Below, one piece after another: positions 1 to 9,787 of a DNA stretch of 64,000 bases. The position numbers and the translations under genes are program-made. The notes beneath the pieces were generated by a model. The model searched no databases. It saw only the letters and a list, made by a program, of their open reading frames with translations, and was not told the origin of the DNA. Source of the stretch: Triglochin maritima (lineage: Eukaryota; Streptophyta; Magnoliopsida; Alismatales; Juncaginaceae); NCBI GenBank assembly GCA_963682175.1, contig OY821787.1, positions 22,360,501-22,424,500 of the forward strand, in the 5' to 3' direction. Positions within the stretch are counted from its first letter, which is position 1; each line of letters starts with the position of its first letter.

Positions 1-433
1 TTCTCCCCATGGGTTTCTAAAACCCTGAAAAGGGTGGGGGTGACGGATTTAGGGTTAGACAAGAGAGATCGTTTTTATTTTAATTTCTTGCTAGTGTTTT
101 GATGATATGAGTTTTTGTTAAATCAATTATCATATGATGCGTAATATCTCACTTGATTTATAATAATTTTCGTGATCCCTAATCTAACTCGAAGATTCAT
201 AACTCCCACCAGCTGCACTCTCATCCATATTTGTTTTCTTTTTAGTTTTTGTTGATTTAGAAAATTGAAAATAAAAAAAATAACAAGGCTCCAATCAATC
301 TTATTTCTTTCTCTTTCTTTCCTTAATAAAAAATCACAAAAATAACAAAGTTTTCTCCCTCCTTGTGTTCGACCCGTACTTCCCGCGTCTTCATCGACGC
401 CGTGCACTTGCGGTATCAATAAAAATCTCATCA
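1..433 (+). repeat. 3' part of an Athila-type LTR (family I)
   Basis: This stretch matches the last third of the I LTR (compare 40531-40967), including the CCCATGGGTTTCTAAAACC block and the U5 end with GTGCACTTGCGGTATCAATA. It ends in TCATCA at 433. No primer-binding site follows, so it is a solo LTR or the 3' LTR of an element whose body lies left of the window. The sequence that follows is an opposite-strand LTR of family B, so this LTR was inserted there. Confidence 0.8.
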
Positions 434-552
434 CTCTTCTCTTCAACCCTCTTTATTTACGAAATTCAAACATAAAACTCATCACGTAGCATTGCTTAGG
501 TGTAAGATAATGGATATAAGATACAAATATAAGCATGAAATGATGTCAATCA
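434..552 (-). repeat. Fragment of an A/B-family Athila LTR
   Basis: The sequence aligns with 37305-37418, the start of the B LTR on the minus strand, and ends in GATGTCAATCA, the family's LTR edge. No PPT follows, so this is the outer edge of a 5' LTR or a solo LTR on the minus strand. Confidence 0.7.
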
Positions 553-917
553 TATATTAAGAAGAGAAAACATTTTAACTAATTCCATTAAGATTAATAA
601 AACAAAATTTAGCTAAGCATGTAAGAATCGAAAGAGGCAACATGTCACTAACAAATATTTCTTTTAATTTTTTTATGACTCACATTACAAGTAGCATCTC
701 TCCACTTGACTTTTTCTCCAAGGCTTTACTCTAAGTAGAGGGAATGTCCTCCAAGCAGGGAGTAGTTACAAAGGAGGAAGAAGAGTTTTATTTATAGACC
801 TAAAAAGGAAATTGGGAACAATCTCTGAGTGTGAGATTAATGGAACATACTAAATATAGACTAAAACAACCTAATAGACAACCAAGAGAAGACGGGTCGG
901 ATCCGAAGAAGAAGCCA
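553..917 (-). repeat. Old LTR-like relic
   Basis: The segment resembles, at low identity, the U3/R part of the B LTR (36760-36960): a direct match around ATGACTCACA, AGTAGCATC and a TATA-like string TTTATTTATAGACC on the minus strand. The ends cannot be placed. It contains no gene. Confidence 0.45.
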
Positions 918-1382
918 CAAAGCCTCTCAACATCTCTTTTCATATGTGACCAATACAACTTCTCTTGTAAAATAGCAAAAGTTTTAACTACCCCCAAATG
1001 ACCCATCAATCCTCCACCATGAGACTAGCTCCCTCACTAACAACTCCTCAATTGAACAATTTGGAATGCACGGTTTATTTCTCGAAACAAGAACCCATCA
1101 AGCCTAAAGAACTTTCCATTCACTACCCTTTCACATAATGCATGCTCCTAACTAAAATCTAGGTCTAAATGATATTACTCTTTAATATGTTCAAAACCAA
1201 GTAATTTTGCATCAAGAGTAGAGAAAAGTACATACCAACGAGAAAGTGCATCGGAAACCATATTCTCCCGACCTATCTTGTACCGGATGAACTCCACCCA
1301 ACGTGCATGCCTCTTGTTCAACTTGTGTTGACCCTTCAAATGTTTCAAAGACTCATGATCAGTGTGGATACATTGCATGCAT
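918..1382 (-). pseudogene. Chromovirus pol fragment (RNase H end and integrase zinc finger)
   Basis: Read on the minus strand, the frame from 1378 down carries the end of a gypsy RNase H domain: [27 protein letters not shown] and VSDALSRW. A linker with stops follows, with FRLDGFLFRE. Then comes the H2C2 integrase zinc-finger start GGLMGHLGVVKTFAILQEKL and WSHMKRDVERLC. The order RNase H - integrase finger is that of Ty3/gypsy pol, and the wording is chromovirus-like, not Athila. Several in-frame stops break it, and both ends are cut: the copy stops after the first cysteine of the finger's CxxC. It is a relic without a functional product. The neighbouring LTR-like sequences belong to other families, so its own LTRs are gone. 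Confidence 0.75.
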
Positions 1383-2367
1383 GTTATATATCATTTATTT
1401 ACCCTTATTTTGTACTACTCGAGTGTTTGTTTGAAGTGTTTCAGTTTTTAGGGAAAAAAGAAGAGAAAGGAAGAGAAAGGAAAAGAAAAGGACCTAAATG
1501 CAAGAAGAAATGACTGATTTAGAAGTCTTTTGGACATGTTTGTAATGTTCAAGGACTGAACTGAAAATCGGGAGGGACCAAACTGAAGACCTGGAGGGAC
1601 CTAAGTAAAGAAAAATATGTTGGGTACAAAAGACCATAATGTCATGAACCTGAAGAGTAATTCAACAATTAAAACCAAGAGAGTCTAAACTAACGGCACC
1701 AAGTGCACCCCACATGCTAAAATGGTACATTTAAGCTACTAGTGAAATTAGAGGTCGATCCAACCCAAATGAACCACTAGTAAATCTGCCACTAGTGGAT
1801 CTGGTTGGTTGGTTCGACTCCAAATCTTGGGGGTCAGGTTGTGGGGTAAGACACTCTAATCCTCTATAAATACACTTTTAATCCTTCCCTTCTTTTTCCT
1901 TCCTCTCCTTATTAGGTTAGCTTGATTTCTTGTTTAGTAGAGAGGTTTTATTTCTTGCTTAGTGGTGTAATGGCGTGTAATCTTTCTTTCTTAACCAAGT
2001 TTCAATTTCTTGTCCTTTGTGTTCTTGTCTTTCATTTGATGCATTTTTTATTTCATTGTTTTGATTATATTTAGTTTCCTTTACTTGTTCATGTGTTGTT
2101 TTCCTTTTGTTCTTTTCTTTGTTACGGATATGGTTAGTGAGTAATCCATCACCATTGGGGGTGGACGATGATGTGAAGTGTGAATATTGTTAGATTTGTA
2201 TGTGTTTTAATCTTAATTTTGAAGCTTCAAATGATTTCAATGACCATTTTGATGAGTTTCTCTCTTTCATGTGTTAATGGTCCTAAAGGATGCTTAGCAC
2301 ATGCTTTGGCTAGGGAATGATGAGATGATGATAAGATTGGGGTTTGTACAAGAGTTTTGGGGTCCCT
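1383..2367 (+). repeat. LTR-like sequence with TATA box, old Athila type
   Basis: The general plan is that of the Athila LTRs here: a 'gggacc...aactgaa' U3, a TATA box CTCTATAAATACAC near 1861-1874, and an R/U5 with the 'GTGAGTAATCCATCACC...GGGGGTGGA' block that resembles 19440-19475. Three ACTAGT palindromes (1738-1743, 1776-1781, 1791-1796) lie upstream of the TATA box. The junction with G at about 2368 is abrupt, and I cannot define the ends. No gene is present. Confidence 0.5.
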
Positions 2368-3195
2368 GACTATGTCGAACTTCCTTATACTAATAGACAC
2401 GAATTATTTAACTCACTTGGTTGAAGGTTGACTTCTTTGTTTAGTTGAGTATTGTAACCCTATGAATACTCTCCCACCGAGGGAAAACCAGGGTGCATTC
2501 TTACGACTCGATAAGAGCTAAAACCTTTATACTAGATATCCTAATGCATCAAGTTCATGTCAATTTTGGGAGCTTTCTATTTACTTTGCTTCACAACGGT
2601 TTTGCACATTCTAAACACACGCAAAACCGACAAAACATTTTCTTTTGCAAACACATGATGATTTTAAAATTAAAGTGAAAATTTTAAAGCACAAGCAAGC
2701 AAAAGAAGACAAGTCACCCAAGGATCATGACAAACTGATATATCGATATTAAATGCAGCACACTAACATGACCCTAACAATACAAAACATAGAAAACAAT
2801 AGAAAAGGGAAAATACATGACTATGAACAAACATAACCCCCCCCCCCACACACACACTTACTTCAGGCATTGTCCTCAATGAATGTTCGCATGATACTAC
2901 TTGGATTAGTGCATAAAAAGAAAAGATCTCACCAACGTGAAGCATAAAGAGTAGTTCATGGTTATGTTGATGGACACAAACCCAAATTCCCTCAAAACCT
3001 ATGAAATACTTAAGACGGGGGACAAATACGTGAAAAAAATGGAGCACAAATACACAAGGGTTGGGGCCCACTACAATCAATGCTCACTCATGGAGTGTTC
3101 TCTCGTTTCTCTTTCTTTCTTTTCTTTTTTTGAAATATAACTATGTACAAAAATAAGTCTCATCTTCATTTGTCAAAGGACATCAAATGGGAACC
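2368..3195 (-). other. G 3' internal region, non-coding
   Basis: No gene is seen. It contains the conserved block shared with B at 38190-38560 (CTCGATAAGA, CAAAACC, ACATTTTC) and, at 2838-2882, a C-run followed by CATTGTCCTCAATG. That palindrome next to a poly-pyrimidine tract recurs in B, C and I. Confidence 0.6.
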
Positions 3196-4356
3196 TCAAA
3201 AGTGGGTCAATGAACTTGAAATGGGAACATGACACCACACGAAGCCAAAATAGTCATGCGTGGGCCCCTCAGAAAGAGCACATGATGAAATGAGAGGTTC
3301 ATGAATTTGATGCCAAAGCGTCTGATTCAAAGGATTCAACTGAAAGAGCTCGGACCTCTCAAGAGTTTGGGAAATATTGGGCAACGGAAGAAGAGTTTCT
3401 CCTGTTGCGGTACTGAAGTTATGATCGTCAATCCAAACTCTCCAAGAACATGCTAGTGGGTCGCAACGAGGTCAAGAACCTCGTTATGCATGTCCGACCC
3501 ACCAGGCGAACAGAAAGTGGGTCTCTTACCCAACATATCTTTGGAAATGTAGTTGTTTGATGTCCCATCATTTTCAAGTTAATCAGGAACAATAGTGTGA
3601 GGCAAACTCTTATCAGGTCGTATGAGATTAACGGTATGAGGGAGCTCTTGCTCCACCATAGGCGAGTCCTTAAGAGGAACAACAATAAGATCATGTGGCT
3701 CAAGGGCCACAAGACAAAAAGATAAGGCACAATCTTATGCCGACTCATAATGAAGTTAGTCCATGCTATTCTCAATTTGAATTGAATCCCCCACCAGGTG
3801 ATCGTGAATTGAAACCCCAAGTCCCTCAGACTAACTAGGAGTTTGACTTTGGAAGATTGTGCTTTGAATTTGTGGATGTGGTGGTGGTTCCATATCAGAA
3901 GATAAATCCTCATGTTGACAAGAAAGGTTACCCTCCTCACATTCACGTAATTTCTACGTGATCTAACTCACTTGTATTTCCATATTTTGCATGGACTGTT
4001 GAGTAGTTTCCATTAACGTAAGGAGAGTTTGTTTCAAGGAATCAGGTGTCTGGTCAACTATGAGGTCCAATTCCAAATTTTGGAGATTATGGGGTTGGGT
4101 GTTCATGGGCTGAGAATGAGTCCAATGATTGGTCATGGGTGGAAGACTTCTGGGTATTTGGGAGGAGGATACTAGGGTGTGTATGATGTATAAAAATTGA
4201 ATCAATATTGTCTCCCTATGAATCCATCCCTCTTCAGGTGTACGCAAATGCGTAAAAGTCACATAGAGTAATTTTTTAAACCTTAGTCTCTGGGGGAACA
4301 TAAGGACTTTCCCCGATAATGTGACCACTCAACCCACAACAGTCACACGGTACGGC
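3196..4356 (-). pseudogene. G gag-like protein, C-terminal part
   Basis: The minus-strand frames at 4328-3963, 3946-3428 and 3384-3196 together resemble the C protein (58047-57222): DSLKQTLLTLMETTQQSMQN, PPPHPQIQSTIFQSQTPS, ALEPHDL and KDSP. The end resembles the C segment LPLISQTLERFKLF. Stops and frameshifts interrupt it many times, so it is dead. The domain is not a pol domain; it lies where Athila elements would have protease and RT. F (4357-9782) cuts the gene exactly at its zinc-knuckle segment. What it does is unknown to me. Confidence 0.7.
4352..4356. repeat. F target duplication (left), ACGGC
   Basis: ACGGC precedes the LTR here and is repeated at 9783-9787. Confidence 0.93.
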
Positions 4357-4732
4357 TGTTGGCTTTTTGGCCTTAATCTAGGTTTTGATGATTTAATTAA
4401 CCTAATCTTAATTATGATGATGTAGAGTAGCACACATATTGCATTGCATATATATAGTATTGTGCTAACCTCTACAGGTGATCAAGACTCATGGAAGGAA
4501 GGAAATCAAGTCAAGATTTGTAATAAAGCTAAATGAAGACTTGTAATCTTGATTTTATTTTGAGTCTTAGGAACATGTGTAAATTGAGCATACAAGAGTT
4601 AAAAACCAATCACATACACAATAGGTTCCCTATAGAAGTCACACACGAAATTTCACATTATTTGGACTTCATTAGATCACCCAAACCTTAGTCGGAAATC
4701 ACTTATAAACTTAAACCCAGATTTCATGTGTG

Positions 4733-5208
4733 AACCGGTCGACCGAACCAGTTCTCAGTTCGACCGGTTTATAACAGACTCTCCACAGTGATTTTACCGA
4801 ACTCTACCGGTCGACCGGTTCTACCTTTTCGGTCGACCGATCCCGGATTTTAATATGGCCGTTTTTCTTGTCGTATTCCTATAACGGTCGTATTCGTATA
4901 AAACAAACTTAACCCCAAAATACATTCGGTAACCGGTCGAACGAAGACCTTGTTTCGGTCGACCGGTTGAACACTTTTTTAGAAACCAAATTCCCTGCTA
5001 TCGGTCGACACATTTCTCGTTCGACCGATTGACCTTTGTCTCAACCGAATCCTCTTATCGGTCGACCGCCCCGTACTTTGGTTCGACCGATTCACTTAAG
5101 TAGAGTTAAGTTCTAGCTCGTTTGTCCGACCGAATATTCTTTTGTTCGACCGTTCTCCTTGAAATCAAGTGAACGGTCGACCGGTTTAGTAGTTTCGGTC
5201 GACCGGTT
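4733..5208. promoter_or_regulatory. Seven paired CGGTCGACCG-like palindromes in F U3
   Basis: TCGA-centred sites (one has CCGA) lie at about 4740/4761, 4812/4834, 4938/4960, 5006/5022, 5063/5084, 5127/5147 and 5178/5200. The spacings within pairs are 21, 22, 22, 16, 21, 20 and 22 bp. The outer arms of a pair match each other: AACCGGTCGA with TCGACCGGTT in pairs 1 and 3, and ATCGGTCGA with TCGACCGAT in pairs 4 and 5. The cluster ends about 90 bp before the TATA box. The same array is at 8601-9076 in the 3' LTR. Its function is unknown; a binding array is my inference. Confidence 0.8.
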
Positions 5209-5300
5209 CTGGACAGATTTGCAGCCCGATTTTCTACTTTGTGTATCTTGCACAAAACCCAATCAAATCTATCCCCAACGGCTAGAAAACCTTAGGAGCT

Positions 5301-5308
5301 TATAAATA
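5301..5308 (+). promoter_or_regulatory. TATA box of F 5' LTR
   Basis: TATAAATA lies in GAGCTTATAAATAGAGG. Transcription would start about 30 bp downstream; the copy in the 3' LTR is at 9169-9176. Confidence 0.75.
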
Positions 5309-5513
5309 GAGGATCAAGACTTGTTGTTAACAGAACTCTCCAACTCCAATTGTCCCAATACATTAGAGAGAAACCTCAATCCTCAAAGCTCCCAATTCTA
5401 CACTCTTTAAGCCTAAACTTCACACATTTGATCATATACTCATCCTACTCAAAGTGTGCTCAATTAGAGAGTGAATCCCACTCAAGGTTACATTTGTTGT
5501 AAAGAGAGCAAGG

Positions 5514-5706
5514 GTCTTGGTGAAAGCCCAAGACAAGAAGCAAGGATTTCGGTGAAAGCCCGAAGTGTTCCTCTCGGATTGTGAGAGGTGGTGCCAAGCT
5601 CGGCGAGGGTTGTTCGCGAGCTTGAAGACTTGTAAAAGGCGTTGCTCCCGGCCCGGAACGGGGAGGCATAGTGAAGACGCAAGAGGAGCTCGAACGGGGA
5701 TTCGAG
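5514..5706 (+). other. Hairpin cluster in F R/U5 leader
   Basis: Stem-loops in order are: 5514-5534 (GTCTTGG/CCAAGAC, loop TGAAAGC), 5548-5564 (TTCGG/CCGAA, same loop TGAAAGC), 5570-5588 (CCTCTC/GAGAGG, 7-nt loop), 5596-5623 (AAGCTCGCGA-type stem with one bulged G, 7-nt loop) and 5689-5706 (CTCGAA/TTCGAG, 6-nt loop). A weaker one may lie at 5645-5668. They lie downstream of the TATA box, hence in the RNA leader. The cluster is repeated at 9382-9574. Confidence 0.65.
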
Positions 5707-5916
5707 AGGGGCTTGCAAGAGAGGACGTAGGCGCGGCCGAACCTCTATAAAAACCGACGTGTCTTCTTTGTGGTTTGCATTACTTTCTACTTGTGTTTGA
5801 TTTAGTTTAATTTCCGCTGCATTTCTTTGATCGATCAACCAAGTAGTTAATTAGGGTTTAATAGGTGATTAGCTTAAAAGTGATTAGTGGACCCATAACC
5901 CACTCGATCCTACATT

Positions 5917-5928
5917 TGGTATCAGAGC
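5917..5928 (+). other. F primer-binding site (initiator-Met tRNA)
   Basis: TGGTATCAGAGC lies 2 bp after the LTR end. It complements the 3' end of plant tRNA-iMet. Confidence 0.92.
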
Positions 5929-5967
5929 CTTGTTAGCTAAATTTCATTACTTTACCGTAATTTTAGC

Positions 5968-7596
5968 ATGGCTTCAACATCTAATCACTTAGAGGGTTTA
6001 TGCACCACAAGGCCTCCTTTGCTTAATGGGTCAAATTATGATTATTGGAAAAATAGAATGAAAATCTTTTTAATATCAAATGACCTTAAGTATTGGAAGT
6101 TTATTCAAACTCCATACATCCCCCCAAATGAAAATGAGTTAGATTCTTTATCTAGGCCTCAAATGAAAGAAATTGAAATGAATTCAAAAATTATGAATAT
6201 TCTTTATTGTGGCCTTAATGAGGGAGAATACAATAGAATTAGGGGATGTGAAAGTGCCAATGAAATATGGCATAGGTTACAAATGCATCATGAGGGTGAT
6301 AGCAAAACCAAAGAAACTAGGATAAGTCTCCTCATGCATAAATATGAAATATTTTCTATGCAAATCGGTGAGAACATAAGCGACATGAACACTCGCTTCA
6401 CCGATATTACTAACTCTCTTTTGATTCTTGGAAGAAGGATAAATGAAGGAGAGATGACTCGGAAATTCCTCCGATCATTGAGCAACGATTGGGAAGACAA
6501 GGTCGTCGCAATTGAAGAATCGCACGATCTTTCCAAATTGAAGATGGAGGAACTCATTGGAAATCTCATGGCCTATGAGCTTCAATTGAGTCATCGCAAA
6601 GAAAAAGAAGCTTCCAAGAAAACTCCTACTATGGCCTTACATGCAGATTTTGAGGAGCAAAATAGAGAAGATGAAGAAGAAGAAATCGTGGTCCTTGCCC
6701 AAGATTTTTTCAAATACCTCAAGAATAAAGAAGACAAAATTGAAAGAAGGGGTATTAGGATTGAGAGAAGAGAAAAGAAGGAGAAGGAGGAAAGCAAAAT
6801 TGAGAGAAAAGAAGGGGAGAAAAAGAGGGAGAAAAGAAAAGAAAAGGGAAGGAGCAAGAGAAGAGAAAGGAGAGAAGAAGCTCACAAAGCTACATGGGAT
6901 GACTCCTCATCACCATCAACATCATCTTCCACCTTGCATAGTAGAGGAGAATTTGCTTACTCATGTCACATGGCAATTGAAGATGAATTGAGTGAGGTAG
7001 CCTCTAACTCTTATATTTCTAATTCTTGCTCATCTAGAGATCTTAGTGATAGCTCAAACTCAAGAGCATCTAATGAAACATTTACTAAAGATGAGCTCCA
7101 AAATGCATTTCATGATTTAGTTAAACAATATGAGATCGTTTGTGAAAAGAACAAAAATGCTAGAAAAACTATAAATGATCTTAAATGCCAAATTGAACTA
7201 ATCATGAATGAAAAGAATGAGGTGATTGCTAGACTTGAATCAAATGAATCATCACTTGCTAGTCTAAGTAAAACACCTATTGTTTATGAACATGTAGATC
7301 TTAAAGCTTCAAATATACAATTAAGAAAAGATCTAGAAATGTTCACTAAAGGAACAAAAATGCTTGATATGCTTTTGAGTAGTCAAAGACAATCATTAGC
7401 TAAACATGGTTTAGGATACAATGTGCATTTGAAAAACCATGTATCTCATACTACTTTAAATGGCAAGCATTTATTTGTTAAATCTAGTTCCTCAAGTGTG
7501 TGGGCACCCAAAACCAAAATGGTTTGGATCCCAAAAGCTAATGTTCAAGGACCCAAAGTTGTTTGGGTACCTAAATCTACTCTTGTAGGAGCTTGA
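5968..7596 (+). CDS. Gag protein of F (UBN2/copia type), 542 aa
   Basis: The ATG at 5968 is the first after the primer site, and the frame is open to TGA at 7596. Residues 1-220 are a copia gag domain: RPPLLNGSNYDYWKNRMKIF, then LRSLSNDWEDKVVAIEESHD and LSKLKMEELIGNLMAYELQL. Residues about 245-310 are a Lys/Glu/Arg-rich segment in the place where related proteins have a CCHC zinc knuckle; no knuckle is visible. A Ser-rich stretch follows, then a predicted coiled coil (about 370-450). The C-terminus has repeats VWAPK, VWIPK and VWVPK, which in full copia polyproteins lie just upstream of protease and integrase. Gag would build the particle that packages F RNA; reverse transcriptase must come from another element. 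An intact frame agrees with recent activity. Confidence 0.9.
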   Translation: MASTSNHLEGLCTTRPPLLNGSNYDYWKNRMKIFLISNDLKYWKFIQTPYIPPNENELDSLSRPQMKEIEMNSKIMNILYCGLNEGEYNRIRGCESANEIWHRLQMHHEGDSKTKETRISLLMHKYEIFSMQIGENISDMNTRFTDITNSLLILGRRINEGEMTRKFLRSLSNDWEDKVVAIEESHDLSKLKMEELIGNLMAYELQLSHRKEKEASKKTPTMALHADFEEQNREDEEEEIVVLAQDFFKYLKNKEDKIERRGIRIERREKKEKEESKIERKEGEKKREKRKEKGRSKRRERREEAHKATWDDSSSPSTSSSTLHSRGEFAYSCHMAIEDELSEVASNSYISNSCSSRDLSDSSNSRASNETFTKDELQNAFHDLVKQYEIVCEKNKNARKTINDLKCQIELIMNEKNEVIARLESNESSLASLSKTPIVYEHVDLKASNIQLRKDLEMFTKGTKMLDMLLSSQRQSLAKHGLGYNVHLKNHVSHTTLNGKHLFVKSSSSSVWAPKTKMVWIPKANVQGPKVVWVPKSTLVGA

Positions 7597-8224
7597 GGAG
7601 GAGATTGGTGGTGACCGGGTGAGCTCAAGAGTCAAATTCAAATCCGGTTGCATCACCAAATGAGATTGGAGCTAAATTCGAATTCAACATTGGTATATAT
7701 TCCTATCTATACAATTCATGTTAAATTAGCTCTAATCTAGCTTCACATGCTTAATTGACATATCATATAGTTCAATTCATTGCAAATCATAAACCCTATT
7801 CATTGCAAATCATTTATCACATCCATTGATTCTAAATGTCATATTTTAAATGGATGTTAGAATAAGGCTTAAGTTGAAACTTAAATGAACTTAACTTGAA
7901 TCATACTCATTGTTTCCATTTAGCCTTATTGATAGGGGGAGCTTAAATGTTATATCTTTTATTAGAGTAATGAAGTGCAAAATTTAGGGGGAGCAACTTC
8001 ATTACAAGACATCCAAATTCTATGCTTAGAGTCATATTTTTTATTTTTGATGGATGTCAAAGGGGGAGAGATAATTAAGGGGGTAACTTGGAATTTGGCA
8101 TAAAATTGAACAAAAACTATGCACATCCATAGGGGGAGCATTAATTTGCATAGTTTACATATACAAATTCCATGTATTTAGATAGAATTAAGATATAGGT
8201 TGCCATCATCAAAAAGGGGGAGAT
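7597..8224 (+). other. F 3' non-coding region with repeated purine tracts
   Basis: No gene is seen. AGGGGGAG recurs at 7934, 7986, 8061 and 8131, before the true PPT at 8211-8224. AAGGGGGT lies at about 8077. Confidence 0.75.
8211..8224 (+). other. F polypurine tract
   Basis: AAAAAGGGGGAGAT directly abuts the 3' LTR start at 8225. It primes plus-strand DNA synthesis in LTR elements. Confidence 0.92.
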
Positions 8225-9782
8225 TGTTGGCTTTTTGGCCTTAATCTAGGTTTTGATGATTTAATTAACCTAATCTTAATTATGATGATGTAGAGTAGCA
8301 CACATATTGCATTGCATATATATAGTATTGTGCTAACCTCTACAGGTGATCAAGACTCATGGAAGGAAGGAAATCAAGTCAAGATTTGTAATAAAGCTAA
8401 ATGAAGACTTGTAATCTTGATTTTATTTTGAGTCTTAGGAACATGTGTAAATTGAGCATACAAGAGTTAAAAACCAATCACATACACAATAGGTTCCCTA
8501 TAGAAGTCACACACGAAATTTCACATTATTTGGACTTCATTAGATCACCCAAACCTTAGTCGGAAATCACTTATAAACTTAAACCCAGATTTCATGTGTG
8601 AACCGGTCGACCGAACCAGTTCTCAGTTCGACCGGTTTATAACAGACTCTCCACAGTGATTTTACCGAACTCTACCGGTCGACCGGTTCTACCTTTTCGG
8701 TCGACCGATCCCGGATTTTAATATGGCCGTTTTTCTTGTCGTATTCCTATAACGGTCGTATTCGTATAAAACAAACTTAACCCCAAAATACATTCGGTAA
8801 CCGGTCGAACGAAGACCTTGTTTCGGTCGACCGGTTGAACACTTTTTTAGAAACCAAATTCCCTGCTATCGGTCGACACATTTCTCGTTCGACCGATTGA
8901 CCTTTGTCTCAACCGAATCCTCTTATCGGTCGACCGCCCCGTACTTTGGTTCGACCGATTCACTTAAGTAGAGTTAAGTTCTAGCTCGTTTGTCCGACCG
9001 AATATTCTTTTGATCGACCGTTCTCCTTGAAATCAAGTGAACGGTCGACCGGTTTAGTAGTTTCGGTCGACCGGTTCTGGACAGATTTGCAGCCCGATTT
9101 TCTGCTTTGTGTATCTTGCACAAAACCCAATCAAATCTATCCCCAACGGCTAGAAAACCTTAGGAGCTTATAAATAGAGGATCAAGACTTGTTGTTAACA
9201 GAACTCTCCAACTCCAATTGTCCCAATACATTAGAGAGAAACCTCAATCCTCAAAGCTCCCAATTCTACACTCTTTAAGCCTAAACTTCACACATTTGAT
9301 CATATACTCATCCTACTCAAAGTGTGCTCAATTAGAGAGTGAATCCCACTCAAGGTTACATTTGTTGTAAAGAGAGCAAGGGTCTTGGTGAAAGCCCAAG
9401 ACAAGAAGCAAGGATTTCGGTGAAAGCCCGAAGTGTTCCTCTCGGATTGTGAGAGGTGGTGCCAAGCTCGGCGAGGGTTGTTCGCGAGCTTGAAGACTTG
9501 TAAAAGGCGTTGCTCCCGGCCCGGAACGGGGAGGCATAGTGAAGACGCAAGAGGAGCTCGAACGGGGATTCGAGAGGGGCTTGCAAGAGAGGACGTAGGC
9601 GCGGCCGAACCTCTATAAAAACCGACGTGTCTTCTTTGTGGTTTGCATTACTTTCTACTTGTGTTTGATTTAGTTTAATTTCCGCTGCATTTCTTTGATC
9701 GATCAACCAAGTAGTTAATTAGGGTTTAATAGGTGATTAGCTTAAAAGTGATTAGTGGACCCATAACCCACTCGATCCTACA
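8225..9782 (+). repeat. F 3' LTR
   Basis: This is the second copy, offset 3868 bp from the first and also 1558 bp. The differences found are TTCGACCG versus ATCGACCG near 9013 and CTACTTTG versus CTGCTTTG near 9104. Confidence 0.96.
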
Positions 9783-9787
9783 ACGGC
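9783..9787. repeat. F target duplication (right), ACGGC
   Basis: It matches 4352-4356; the host frame of G resumes here. Confidence 0.93.

Larger units (their letters stand above)
4357..5914 (+). repeat. F 5' LTR
   Basis: It runs TGTTGG...TACA, 1558 bp. U3 holds seven pairs of CGGTCGACCG-like palindromes (4733-5208), a TATA box at 5301, and a hairpin-rich R/U5 (5514-5706). Confidence 0.96.
4357..9782 (+). mobile_element. Element F: young copia-type LTR retrotransposon with gag only
   Basis: Two direct repeats of 1558 bp begin TGTTGG and end TACA; I find only two base differences (near 5145 and 5236). They flank a 2310-bp interior. The primer site TGGTATCAGAGC at 5917 matches the 3' end of initiator-Met tRNA, and the polypurine tract AAAAAGGGGGAGAT ends directly at the 3' LTR. 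The target duplication is ACGGC. The empty site is seen in C near 58404-58420 (GTACGGCTACTGGAGCC). The interior has one long ORF with a UBN2-type gag and no protease, integrase, RT or RNase H, so F needs an autonomous helper. It fits the published TR-GAG class. Near-identical LTRs imply very recent movement. Confidence 0.96.

Noticed and set aside
4733..5208. CRISPR-like array in the F LTR
   Set aside because: Units are short palindromes at uneven distances without unique spacers, in plant DNA inside an LTR.
5488..5838. Minus-strand ORFs (69 and 116 codons) in the F LTR, repeated identically at 9356-9706
   Set aside because: They are present twice only because the LTR is duplicated; the composition follows the hairpin-rich leader, and no protein family is recognisable.
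6591..6885. Minus-strand ORFs opposite the F gag, very rich in Ser, Leu and Phe
   Set aside because: They are the complement of the Lys/Glu-rich gag segment, a shadow of the real frame.
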